In this document: piece by piece, positions 1-5,082 of the stretch
How the letters are laid out: each line of letters begins with the position of its first letter
How positions within the stretch are numbered: the stretch's first letter is position 1
Origin: Chitinophagaceae bacterium
GTDB taxonomy: Bacteria > Bacteroidota > Bacteroidia > Chitinophagales > Chitinophagaceae
Assembly (NCBI GenBank): GCA_003526435.1
Contig: DPWF01000356.1
Span: forward strand, 1-5,562
DNA: 5,562 nucleotides
Reading direction: 5' to 3'
Program-made: the position numbers and the translations under genes
The notes under the pieces: model-generated
Database searches by the model: none
What the model was told of the DNA's origin: nothing
The model's input: only the letters and a program-made list of their open reading frames with translations

Positions 1-253
1 CCTGAAAAAACAGGGTATGCTGGCGTTGACTTTCGCTGACAAAAACGACTACGAAAAAATACAGGAAGACGATACCATCGATATTGAAGGTCTCACCTCC
101 TTTGCACCGGGTGAACCATTAACGGTTGTGTTACAACATGCTGATGGTTCTTCAGATCGCATCACGGTAAACCACACTTATAACCAACAACAGATTGAGT
201 GGTTTAAAGCGGGTGGTGCGTTGAATATTATACGTAAACAGGTAGCGGGTTAA
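1..253 (+). CDS. acn: Aconitate hydratase, C-terminal end (partial)
   Basis: This is the 3' end of an aconitase gene; the reading frame is open from base 2 and ends at TAA 251-253, leaving 83 residues. Aconitase interconverts citrate and isocitrate in the TCA cycle through a 4Fe-4S cluster in the cytoplasm. What is visible is the end of the C-terminal swivel domain: it opens with [17 protein letters not shown], which resembles the conserved stretch of mitochondrial-type aconitases, and closes with [18 protein letters not shown], matching the family's terminal H-T-x-N...QIEWFxAGxALN pattern. The cluster cysteines lie upstream, outside the window. Composition is moderate, unlike the AT-rich genes that follow. 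A hairpin terminator begins 24 bases after the stop, so the gene ends its transcript here. Identity is confident; assignment to the mitochondrial-type rather than AcnB-type branch rests on the recalled C-terminal motif. Confidence 0.93.
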   Translation, partial: LKKQGMLALTFADKNDYEKIQEDDTIDIEGLTSFAPGEPLTVVLQHADGSSDRITVNHTYNQQQIEWFKAGGALNIIRKQVAG

Positions 254-277
254 TTGTATACCCTGTTTCAATAAAAG

Positions 278-308
278 ATCCCCCGGCAATGTTGTCGGGG
301 GATTTTTT
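278..308 (+). terminator. Rho-independent terminator after aconitase, possibly bidirectional
   Basis: Arms 278-287 (ATCCCCCGGC) and 294-303 pair over 10 bp with one G-T wobble around a 6-base loop, and six T residues follow at 303-308. This is a textbook intrinsic terminator for the plus-strand aconitase. Read on the minus strand, the same hairpin is followed by C and then TTTT (complement of 273-276), so it may also stop transcription of the convergent gene that ends at 394. Confidence 0.9.
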
Positions 309-393
309 ATGTATTACCTGCTTCTAAACTAAGTAAGCTATTCGCTTTTATTATAAATTTTTAGAAAAGTAAAAATGATATTGGGTAGCTATC

Positions 394-840
394 TTACTTA
401 TTCGCTAAATAACCAATCAGATTTGTAACAAACAGAAGTATAAAAATTATTGCAAACGTAATAAACAATAGGTTCATTCCAATTTCACCAATACGGAATA
501 TCGTTCTCTTTGGTATTTGATACATCGGATAATACGCAAACTGGGTAATGACTTTACCTGTCCAATAAGCAGCAATTAATCCTGTAATAGCCACCGCTAG
601 GCCTGTTTGATTCTTTAATTCATTGGTGAGAAGAAGGGAAATTAACCCAAAAGAAAAATTCAATCCCTGTATATATCTACCATATGTTTTAGCGATTTCC
701 TGGTTCAGGGGTTTCAATTTTTTAATATCATTGTACCAGTCAAATACAACATGCCGGATATAGGGATATATAATTGCCGTAAACATTTGACCAATTGCAC
801 CGATTATTATTAGCCAATTGGGAATATCAAAATTTTTCAT
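394..840 (-). CDS. Four-helix integral membrane protein of unknown function
   Basis: This is a 148-residue membrane protein starting at an ATG (838-840) and ending at TAA. Four hydrophobic helices are visible at about residues 9-28, 53-72, 79-97 and 117-139, with a charged loop at 29-51 between the first two. The stretch around helix 3 (AAYWTGKVITQF) resembles an unnamed family of small four-helix membrane proteins, of about 140 residues, whose third helix ends in W-G-x-R/K-x-x-x-Q-F; that likeness is from memory and gives no function. There are no catalytic motifs and no signal peptide separate from helix 1. It lies 92 bases downstream of the ABC ATPase on the same strand and may have its own promoter in that gap. 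It is AT-rich like its upstream neighbours. The gene is likely real because of its ATG start and clean topology; the role is unknown. Confidence 0.75.
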   Translation of the reverse strand: MKNFDIPNWLIIIGAIGQMFTAIIYPYIRHVVFDWYNDIKKLKPLNQEIAKTYGRYIQGLNFSFGLISLLLTNELKNQTGLAVAITGLIAAYWTGKVITQFAYYPMYQIPKRTIFRIGEIGMNLLFITFAIIFILLFVTNLIGYLANK

Positions 841-868
841 TCAAGAAAAAAATTTACTGATACAAAAT

Positions 869-901
869 CAAAGTTCAGATTAAATATACAATTTAGTCAA
901 C
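869..901 (-). promoter_or_regulatory. Possible Bacteroidota-type promoter before the four-helix gene
   Basis: On the minus strand GAACTTTG (869-876) fits the Bacteroidota -7 consensus TAnnTTTG at five of its six fixed positions, and GTTG (898-901) stands 21 bases upstream where the TTTG -33 element is expected. The predicted transcript would begin about 20 bases before the ATG at 840. The match is short and found by eye in AT-rich DNA, so it could be chance. Confidence 0.3.
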
Positions 902-932
902 AGAAGATCACACGAAAACTGTATAGCAACAA

Positions 933-1586
933 TTACAACCTGGCGTATCCAAGTCGCTCAATATCATCTATACTTTTAGTTAAGTGGATTTTCCCATTTA
1001 CTAACACGTACAGATCATTACAACTATCAACCACCTGCTTATACATATGATCCGTAATAAGTAAGCCTTTATCCTTCTTTTCTTCCTGTAACAATTCTTT
1101 TACTTTCTCTATCTGAACAGGGCTTAAATGCGTAAAAAGCTCATCTAACATAGCAAACTGTGATTTGCTTTTAAGGATCACATAGAGTTCCACTAACCGG
1201 CGCTCTCCTCCGGATAATCTACCAATGGCAGTGGTATACTTGAAGCTAAATTCAGGAAAAAGCTGCTGAAACAGACCGTACTCCAATTCAAAATCATTGA
1301 ATATTTTTTTCAGGGAAAAACGTTGAGGAATAAAATTAAACTGTGGCAGATAATGTAATAAGTCGGTCCGTTGATAAGGGTACTTTTGAGATATGCCATC
1401 AAAACGAACCGACTTTTCGCAATGCATACTGCCATAAATAATATTCATCAGGCAGGTCTTTCCTGTTCCATTTCTGCCCAGCAGAGCTGTGATCTTTCCG
1501 GTCTCCAGTTTCAGGTATACGCTAGACAATATCTTTCGTCCGTTAAACTCCAATTGAATACCATCTGCTTCCAGTGTATGTATCAT
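933..1586 (-). CDS. ABC-type ATPase, stand-alone ATP-binding cassette protein
   Basis: This is a 217-residue single-domain ATP-binding cassette that should couple ATP hydrolysis to a membrane partner. In order it shows Walker A GRNGTGKT (37-44), the Q-loop at Q82 (YLPQFNF), signature LSGGE (124-128), Walker B FAMLDE ending in catalytic E149, and the H-loop H180 (LLITDHM). Two positions are atypical: the residue after the catalytic DE is L rather than the usual P (DELF), and the D-loop reads HLSP where most cassettes have LDP. The LLITDH segment recalls the LptB/branched-chain amino-acid transporter branch, but length and context do not support calling it lptB. The ATG start (1584-1586) overlaps the TGA of the upstream small membrane gene as ATGA, so the two are probably translationally coupled and their products are likely partners. 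No full-size permease lies in the window. ATPase identity is certain; the substrate is unknown. Confidence 0.92.
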   Translation of the reverse strand: MIHTLEADGIQLEFNGRKILSSVYLKLETGKITALLGRNGTGKTCLMNIIYGSMHCEKSVRFDGISQKYPYQRTDLLHYLPQFNFIPQRFSLKKIFNDFELEYGLFQQLFPEFSFKYTTAIGRLSGGERRLVELYVILKSKSQFAMLDELFTHLSPVQIEKVKELLQEEKKDKGLLITDHMYKQVVDSCNDLYVLVNGKIHLTKSIDDIERLGYARL

Positions 1587-1889
1587 CGTATTTGATAAGT
1601 TAAGATGAGCAGAAATAAAAAAAGGGTGAAATCAAAAGCAAGTGTAGCCGTCCAGAGTATGGTTTTGGAAAGACCTAAATTGAAGTAATAGTAATACTCT
1701 TTGCTTTTATAGCTGTTGATGAAATAATAAGTGAGCCCGAGAGTAATTATTTTAAACCAGAAAATCCCCATAAAACTGATGAATTCGTATTTCCAGAAGA
1801 TGCTTGTACACGATGCTGTAATAAGTATTGAAAGCACTAAGAAGTTCTGTTAAACCGCTGATAAGCCGTATGGCTTTGAGTACTTGCAT
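1583..1889 (-). pseudogene. Small membrane protein coupled to the ABC ATPase, apparently frameshifted
   Basis: Two overlapping frames appear to be one gene. The first starts at ATG 1887-1889 and runs 45 codons to TAA 1752-1754. The second continues to TGA 1583-1585 but opens only after a TAA at 1850-1852 and has no ATG before 1771. Dropping one base from the GGGG run (CCCC at 1766-1769 on the plus strand) joins them as ...HQFYG-IFWFKIITLG... and gives a 101-residue protein. It would have an amphipathic N-terminal part (1-40), a hydrophobic helix near 42-58, a tyrosine-rich loop KEYYYYFNLGLSK, and a second helix near 78-98. The NLGLSK loop looks like a candidate contact site for the ATPase (inference). 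The stop overlaps the ATPase start by ATGA. Alternatives are a sequencing indel in an intact gene, a true decayed gene, programmed +1 slippage, or a separate 62-residue protein starting at ATG 1769-1771. Confidence 0.6.
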
Positions 1890-1896
1890 TAAAAAA

Positions 1897-2157
1897 TTAT
1901 AAAATTTGATTGTTTATGGCAAACTTCTTCATCAAAGTGGGAGATAAAAATTGCGCATACTTATACCAAAACAAGATAATCCTTATAGACCTGCTTGTAT
2001 AATAAACAAGGCAGAAATAACCCTTTAAAAGAAAAATCAACAGCCCAATTATGTAGCAGTATAAGCCCCTCTTACCTCTGACATATAGGCGTATATTTTT
2101 TCCACCGAAAACACTGAAGAGGAATGTAAATGCCAACCTACCTATTATGGAATCCAA
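1897..2157 (-). CDS. Uncertain small hydrophobic ORF, no ATG start
   Basis: This open frame of up to 86 codons follows the PH/SHOCT gene, overlapping its last 20 bases, and stops 7 bases before the ATG of the small membrane gene. That tight packing suggests a real gene in an operon. The product would be basic and hydrophobic, with one clear membrane helix around residues 31-53 (GLYCYIIGLLIFLLKGYF) and a weaker hydrophobic stretch at about 8-19 followed by GGKNIRLYVRGKRG. Against it, the frame opens directly after a TAA (2158-2160), its first possible start is TTG (2155-2157) with another TTG at 2134-2136, and the only ATG is near the C-terminus (residue 75). It may be a TTG-started coupled gene, a remnant, or chance. 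No family is recognised. Confidence 0.35.
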   Translation of the reverse strand: MDSIIGRLAFTFLFSVFGGKNIRLYVRGKRGLYCYIIGLLIFLLKGYFCLVYYTSRSIRIILFWYKYAQFLSPTLMKKFAINNQIL

Positions 2158-2752
2158 TTATTGAATTTGAACCAGAAAATAGTCCATTTAATTCTGCTAG
2201 TTTCGCTTCGTATTCCTCTTTTGAAAAAACATCAGACCTATTCAACCAATTTAAAGTATTATACTGTTGTTCATAACTAATCAACTTAGTTAACTGTCCA
2301 TATTTGGAAGAAAGATATTCCTTTCTTCGATTTTTTAGTATTTGAATAAAATCTCCTATTTCTTTCTTTGATGGCTTATCTACTAGAAATTCTATTGCAT
2401 TTGAATTGTCATTTGTAACAAGAAAGAAAGAACGTTTATATGTCATGAGATAAACAACTATACATATTATTGCAATAATCAAATAAAATAAGTAAGCATT
2501 CTTTTCGGCATTCCCACCAGATTGCTCCATAACATACATTCCAATTGAGAGTATTACGAAAACAACTGTTGCAATAAGCCAACCTTTTTTACCTCCATTA
2601 GATCTAATTATTTTGGTTCCAATATCTTCAAAATTCATAAAAAACTCATCGTTACTTGTCAAAGTTTTAGTTTTTATGACCAATCCAATATCGGTTATTT
2701 CAAACCAACTTTGCTTGAGGAAAAACCCTTTCTGATGTAATGCGTTACTCAT
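2138..2752 (-). CDS. Membrane protein with PH-like domain split by a helical hairpin and SHOCT-type C-terminus
   Basis: The product is 204 residues from ATG 2750-2752; an upstream in-frame TTG at 2785 would add 11 residues but has weaker support. Residues 15-50 (WFEITDIGLVIKTK...FEDIGTKII) read like the first beta strands of a bacterial PH-like domain. Two membrane helices follow at about 57-75 and 86-104, separated by a short polar loop, and strand-like sequence resumes (SFFLVTNDNSNAIEFLVDKPSKKE, 108-131 region) before a charged helix (131-147). The C-terminal 167-192 region (LNWLNRSDVFSKEEYEAKLAELN) matches the pattern of a SHOCT short C-terminal domain, with a hydrophobic pair, a turn, then EEYEAK. 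Proteins with this plan occur in Bacteroidota but have no established role that I know. The gene is first of the tightly packed minus-strand group leading to the ABC ATPase. The architecture is by eye and no enzyme motif is present. Confidence 0.75.
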   Translation of the reverse strand: MSNALHQKGFFLKQSWFEITDIGLVIKTKTLTSNDEFFMNFEDIGTKIIRSNGGKKGWLIATVVFVILSIGMYVMEQSGGNAEKNAYLFYLIIAIICIVVYLMTYKRSFFLVTNDNSNAIEFLVDKPSKKEIGDFIQILKNRRKEYLSSKYGQLTKLISYEQQYNTLNWLNRSDVFSKEEYEAKLAELNGLFSGSNSIIGFHNR

Positions 2753-2932
2753 ATTTATTATTGTACTAACATTGAAATTACGCAATTATCAGAATTAAAA
2801 TAAGTAAAAAACATCATGCATTTTTGATCAACTACCCTTTTCACTTAATCATTCTGAGTAGATGTAGGGAGAAGCTGAGCCACCAATTTACTAGATTCTT
2901 ACTCCTCTAGCTTATAACAGATAAACGTCAAT

Positions 2933-2972
2933 CATGAATCCCCCAACAAAACATGTTGGGGGATAATCATGA
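2933..2972 (-). terminator. Hairpin after the DinB-like gene
   Basis: CCCCAACA (2941-2948) pairs with TGTTGGGG (2954-2961) around a 5-base loop, and the flanking TCATGA copies (2933-2938 and 2967-2972) can extend the stem across a small bulge. It begins 3 bases beyond the stop of the minus-strand DinB-like gene, so it is placed to end that transcript. No T-run follows on either strand, so it may need Rho or act mainly as a 3' stabilising hairpin. The rest of the 2753-2975 gap shows nothing recognisable. Confidence 0.5.
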
Positions 2973-2975
2973 AAA

Positions 2976-3470
2976 CTACATATGCTCATCCGCACTCGGA
3001 CCATAACTACCCGGTATCGGAATATCGAGCAAGCGCAGGTAAACGCCCAGTTGTGCCCTGTGGTGTATGATCTGGCTCAAAGTGCTGCGCAGAAAACTAT
3101 ACTTGGTTTCCACCGTATAAATCTGTTCACCATTGCGGAGTGTCCAGTTTTTGGAGAGGCTGGCTGGATCGGCATTTTTCAGTTGCTCCCTTCCGTCTTT
3201 TAAACAGGCATCAAAATAAGTAATAAGATCTGCCGTGTTTTCAATGATTTCCGGGCTGTATGGGTGCGCCCCAAAATCTAGTTCATCGGTATTCAATACC
3301 ATACCGATCCAGGTAGGCAGTTCTGCAGTATGCGTGGCCAGTTGCTGCAGGGTCATACTTTTTGAATGGGGTTTCCACTGGTACTTGTCGTTGGGCACCA
3401 GCGCCAGCATTTTACGGGTTACTACTGCTTCGTTTTCCAGTTCCTGCTGGAAGGCTTGAATGATTGTCAT
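2976..3470 (-). CDS. DinB/YfiT-like four-helix-bundle protein, putative metal-dependent enzyme
   Basis: This is a 164-residue soluble protein from ATG 3468-3470. The frame remains open upstream to 3599, but that stretch lies in the long hairpin and has no ATG, so the internal ATG is chosen; the resulting length is normal for the family. DinB/YfiT-like proteins are four-helix bundles that bind a divalent metal through three histidines, and some are thiol-dependent S-transferases or hydrolases. Visible landmarks are the first helix (FQQELENEAVVTRKML), H47 in QLATHTAELPTW, and the C-terminal helix with H136-H137 in QIIHHRAQLGVYLRLLDIP, followed by the typical tail GSYGPSADE. The first histidine of the usual HxxxH motif is replaced (Q133 stands four residues before H137), so the third metal ligand is unclear; similar changes are common in Bacteroidota members, as I recall. 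It sits downstream of a WYL regulator that may control it. The substrate is unknown. Confidence 0.88.
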   Translation of the reverse strand: MTIIQAFQQELENEAVVTRKMLALVPNDKYQWKPHSKSMTLQQLATHTAELPTWIGMVLNTDELDFGAHPYSPEIIENTADLITYFDACLKDGREQLKNADPASLSKNWTLRNGEQIYTVETKYSFLRSTLSQIIHHRAQLGVYLRLLDIPIPGSYGPSADEHM

Positions 3471-3510
3471 GATTGATTGTTTTAATTGTAACACAAAACA
3501 ATCAATGGGC

Positions 3511-3530
3511 ACTGACAACCCTATGGCAGT
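3511..3530. promoter_or_regulatory. Candidate operator upstream of the DinB-like gene
   Basis: ACTGACAACCCTATGGCAGT is an imperfect dyad: 7-base arms ACTGACA and TGGCAGT match at six positions around a 6-base spacer. It lies 40 bases upstream of the ATG at 3470, just above a TTGTTTTG sequence (minus strand) that could be the -7 region, so a bound protein could affect transcription. The adjacent WYL/HTH regulator is the obvious candidate binder. This is inference from symmetry and position; no copy was found upstream of the regulator itself. Confidence 0.4.
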
Positions 3531-3567
3531 CGTTTTAAAAAAAGTTTTGGCGCAGACGATGGTATTC

Positions 3568-3639
3568 AACAGAAGAACAGAGAAACATCGAATGTCCAAC
3601 TTCGAAATTGGATATTCAGTGTTTCTCTGTTCTTCTGTT
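3568..3639. repeat. Long near-perfect inverted repeat (hairpin) at the regulator 3' end
   Basis: The left arm AACAGAAGAACAGAGAAACA (3568-3587) is the exact reverse complement of 3620-3639. After two mismatched positions the inner segments 3588-3599 and 3608-3619 pair for ten more positions including one G-T wobble, leaving the 8-base loop CTTCGAAA. The whole 72 bases can fold into a stem of about 30 bp. It starts 3 bases beyond the TAA of the minus-strand WYL regulator and may terminate or protect that transcript. No T-run follows on the minus strand. The purine-rich arm is internally quasi-repetitive (AACAGAAG, AACAGAGA, AACA). Confidence 0.9.
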
Positions 3640-3642
3640 CTT

Positions 3643-4332
3643 TTAGTATTCTACCGGAATATCTTTCATGTACGCATCCAACGAAATATGTTTCCGGTGA
3701 ATAAATGGGGTATCGGTGTTGGTGAGTTTCTGGATGCGGGCCACTTTAAAATCGCGGTAACCATTTCTTTTATGACACCAGGCTATCAGGTGCCAGGCCA
3801 GTGCATAAAATATCAACCCGATGGGTTCTACTTTTCGCACACTGGGCTCCTGAAGTTTATTAAGGTAGGCAATCTGTATCATGGTGCGACCCGTAATGGC
3901 TTCCTGCAACACAGAGAGATACGATACCTGTAAGGTCATACATTCAGGTACCTGCAAACGAATACGTGAGGAGAGTGTTTCCAGTTTTTCCTGTTGCGTG
4001 GCTTGTAATACATTTTTCACTTTATTCAATGCACTCGAATAATTTTTCTGGATGGAGCGATCGGAGAAACCATTTACCACCGCTTCCATCAGCAACAACG
4101 CATTGGCTTCTTCACTGGTGAATGATACTGGTGGCAGAAAATAACCGTTCACAATAAAATAGCCCCTGCCCTGCTCAAAACTCACCGGCACACCCGATTC
4201 ATTCAATGCTTTGATGTCGCGGTACACAGTTCTTACACTGAGGTTAAATTTCTCTGCAATTTTTTCAGCAGGTACATATTTTTTCGATTGCAGAAATGTA
4301 AGGATACTAAACAGGCGGTCGATGCGGTTCAT
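3643..4332 (-). CDS. YafY-like HTH and WYL-domain transcriptional regulator
   Basis: The product has 229 residues and begins at ATG 4330-4332. The N-terminus is a winged HTH of the HTH_11/DeoR-like type: residues 3-60 start RIDRLFSILTFLQSKKYVPAEKIAEKF, the recognition helix is SVRTVYRDIKAL (32-43), and the wing ends GRGYFIV. A linker of about 80 residues follows, and then a WYL domain at roughly 139-203, with VEPIGLIFY (168-176), the W180-H-L-I-A-W core and RDFKVARI (193-200). WYL domains bind ligands such as nucleic acid or small molecules and switch DNA binding. The protein is shorter than classic YafY/PafBC regulators and lacks the C-terminal WCX extension, as is common for the short form in Bacteroidota. 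It lies upstream of the DinB-like gene on the same strand, 172 bases apart with a hairpin between, so the two are likely separate transcripts. Family assignment is firm; target and ligand are unknown. Confidence 0.93.
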   Translation of the reverse strand: MNRIDRLFSILTFLQSKKYVPAEKIAEKFNLSVRTVYRDIKALNESGVPVSFEQGRGYFIVNGYFLPPVSFTSEEANALLLMEAVVNGFSDRSIQKNYSSALNKVKNVLQATQQEKLETLSSRIRLQVPECMTLQVSYLSVLQEAITGRTMIQIAYLNKLQEPSVRKVEPIGLIFYALAWHLIAWCHKRNGYRDFKVARIQKLTNTDTPFIHRKHISLDAYMKDIPVEY

Positions 4333-4389
4333 AACAGTTTATAAAATTGGAAGATAGACACTCATACCTGATCACCGAAACCGGTCAAC

Positions 4390-4418
4390 AAAAAAAGCGA
4401 TCCACAAGGATCGCTTTT
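4390..4418 (-). terminator. Rho-independent terminator after the four-helix membrane gene
   Basis: GCGATCC (4397-4403) and GGATCGC (4408-4414) form a perfect 7-bp stem around the loop ACAA, extended by flanking A-T pairs. On the minus strand the stem is followed by seven T residues (complement of 4390-4396). It lies 20 bases beyond the stop of the gene at 4439-4867 and separates it from the WYL regulator. TTTT at 4415-4418 would let it work on the plus strand as well. Confidence 0.9.
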
Positions 4419-4438
4419 ACAGATATGCCTTTTATTGA

Positions 4439-4867
4439 TCAGGCTTTTTTGCCCATACCATTTACCCAGCCAACAACGGCACCAGTTACAGCACCTAATA
4501 CTGCTGATGCAGCCACATCAACCCAAACCGCATTCAGTGTAAAAATATTCATTTGTGCATGGATGGTGAGGTCAATGGCCGCTCCTATAAGAAGTCCGAT
4601 AATGGCACCGCCGGTAAGTCCGCCAGAAAGCGTATTCACCTGACCCCAGCGATTAAAAATATAAGAGAACAGCAGGCCATACAAAAGATTACCTGCTATC
4701 ATGGCCCACCATACCATATCTGCTTCAGCACGCATAATACCTGTAGCTCCCGGAGCCGTGTTCTGAGCCATAAAATCAGTCAGTACAATTCCATAAATGA
4801 GCCATCCTGCAAAGAATGCAGCGATTCCTCCGGCAATACCGGAAATCAACATTTTTGTGGTGTTCAT
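4439..4867 (-). CDS. Four-helix glycine-rich membrane protein of unknown function
   Basis: This is a 142-residue integral membrane protein from ATG 4865-4867; an in-frame TTG two codons upstream is ignored. Hydrophobic helices lie at about 7-29 (LISGIAGGIAAFFAGWLIYG), 53-71 (WWAMIAGNLLYGLLFSYIF), 80-100 (glycine-rich, ending in D99) and 114-136 (GAVTGAVVGW region). Small-residue patterns in helices 1, 3 and 4 suggest tight helix packing. The WWAMIAGNLLYG and SGG-LTGGAIIGLLI segments recall an uncharacterised membrane family common in Bacteroidota with 'GNLxYG' in helix 2; this is recollection and no function follows from it. It stands alone: its own terminator lies downstream, and a divergent intergenic region with two inverted repeats lies upstream. 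Composition is moderate, like the aconitase. The coding call is strong, but the function is not known. Confidence 0.85.
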   Translation of the reverse strand: MNTTKMLISGIAGGIAAFFAGWLIYGIVLTDFMAQNTAPGATGIMRAEADMVWWAMIAGNLLYGLLFSYIFNRWGQVNTLSGGLTGGAIIGLLIGAAIDLTIHAQMNIFTLNAVWVDVAASAVLGAVTGAVVGWVNGMGKKA

Positions 4868-4891
4868 AAGCAATCGTTTTAAGGGGGATAA

Positions 4892-4911
4892 TATTTTGTC
4901 TGAACAAAATA
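4892..4911. promoter_or_regulatory. Perfect 8-bp dyad upstream of the four-helix gene, candidate operator
   Basis: TATTTTGT-CTGA-ACAAAATA is a perfect inverted repeat with 8-base arms and a 4-base spacer. Its near edge is 24 bases from the ATG at 4867, so it probably overlaps the promoter or start of transcription of that gene. Each arm carries TTTTG, which resembles part of the Bacteroidota -7 element. It could be a repressor site or simply AT-rich promoter sequence. Confidence 0.4.
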
Positions 4912-4917
4912 GAAAGC

Positions 4918-4937
4918 AGCTTGCGTAAATGCAAGCT
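4918..4937. repeat. Short inverted repeat in the divergent intergenic region
   Basis: AGCTTGC (4918-4924) and GCAAGCT (4931-4937) form a perfect 7-bp stem around GTAAAT, with TTT following on the plus strand. It lies 6 bases from the 4892-4911 dyad, between divergent genes, so it is more likely a protein-binding site or incidental hairpin than a terminator. Bases 4938-5082 show no further recognisable structure apart from a weak TATCTTTC, a -7-like sequence without a matching -33 element. Confidence 0.35.
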
Positions 4938-5082
4938 TTTGATCCTTAAAACCCGTCACTGTTCACAACGCGGGGATAACTATCAATAACAACCTTCACA
5001 AACAATTATCTTTCAAACCCGTGTTTAACCATCATCTCTACCTATTTTCACGGTTTAAAGAAAATGTTGATTTTTCCTGCTT

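Noticed and set aside
331..406. Direct repeat TATTCGCT (339-346 and 399-406) and a loose inverted repeat AAGTAAG/CTTACTT (331-337 and 393-399)
   Set aside because: They are short matches in AT-rich DNA, one copy lies inside the end of a gene, and nothing mobile is nearby; chance is enough to explain them.
933..1586. Calling the ATPase lptB (LPS export)
   Set aside because: The LLITDH motif is suggestive, but no LptA/C/F/G or KDO genes are present and the D-loop and Walker B environment differ.
1371..1595. Plus-strand ORF of 74 codons opposite the ABC ATPase
   Set aside because: It is antisense to the Walker A half of a certain gene, with a composition typical of a shadow frame.
2982..3459. 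Two plus-strand ORFs opposite the DinB-like gene (2982-3203 and 3235-3459)
   Set aside because: They are shadow frames of a recognised family gene, without domain features.
3471..3599. Extension of the DinB-like gene upstream to 3599, adding 43 residues
   Set aside because: The extension has only a TTG start, runs through the long hairpin and the dyad, and gives a non-family sequence; ATG 3468-3470 gives a normal-length protein.
3460..3933. Plus-strand ORF of 157 codons opposite the WYL regulator
   Set aside because: It lies antisense to a clear regulator gene and across the hairpin, and its translation shows no recognisable domain.
4347..4882. Two plus-strand ORFs opposite the four-helix membrane gene (4347-4643 and 4553-4882)
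   Set aside because: Both overlap a strong minus-strand gene and a terminator; their translations are low-complexity or featureless shadows.
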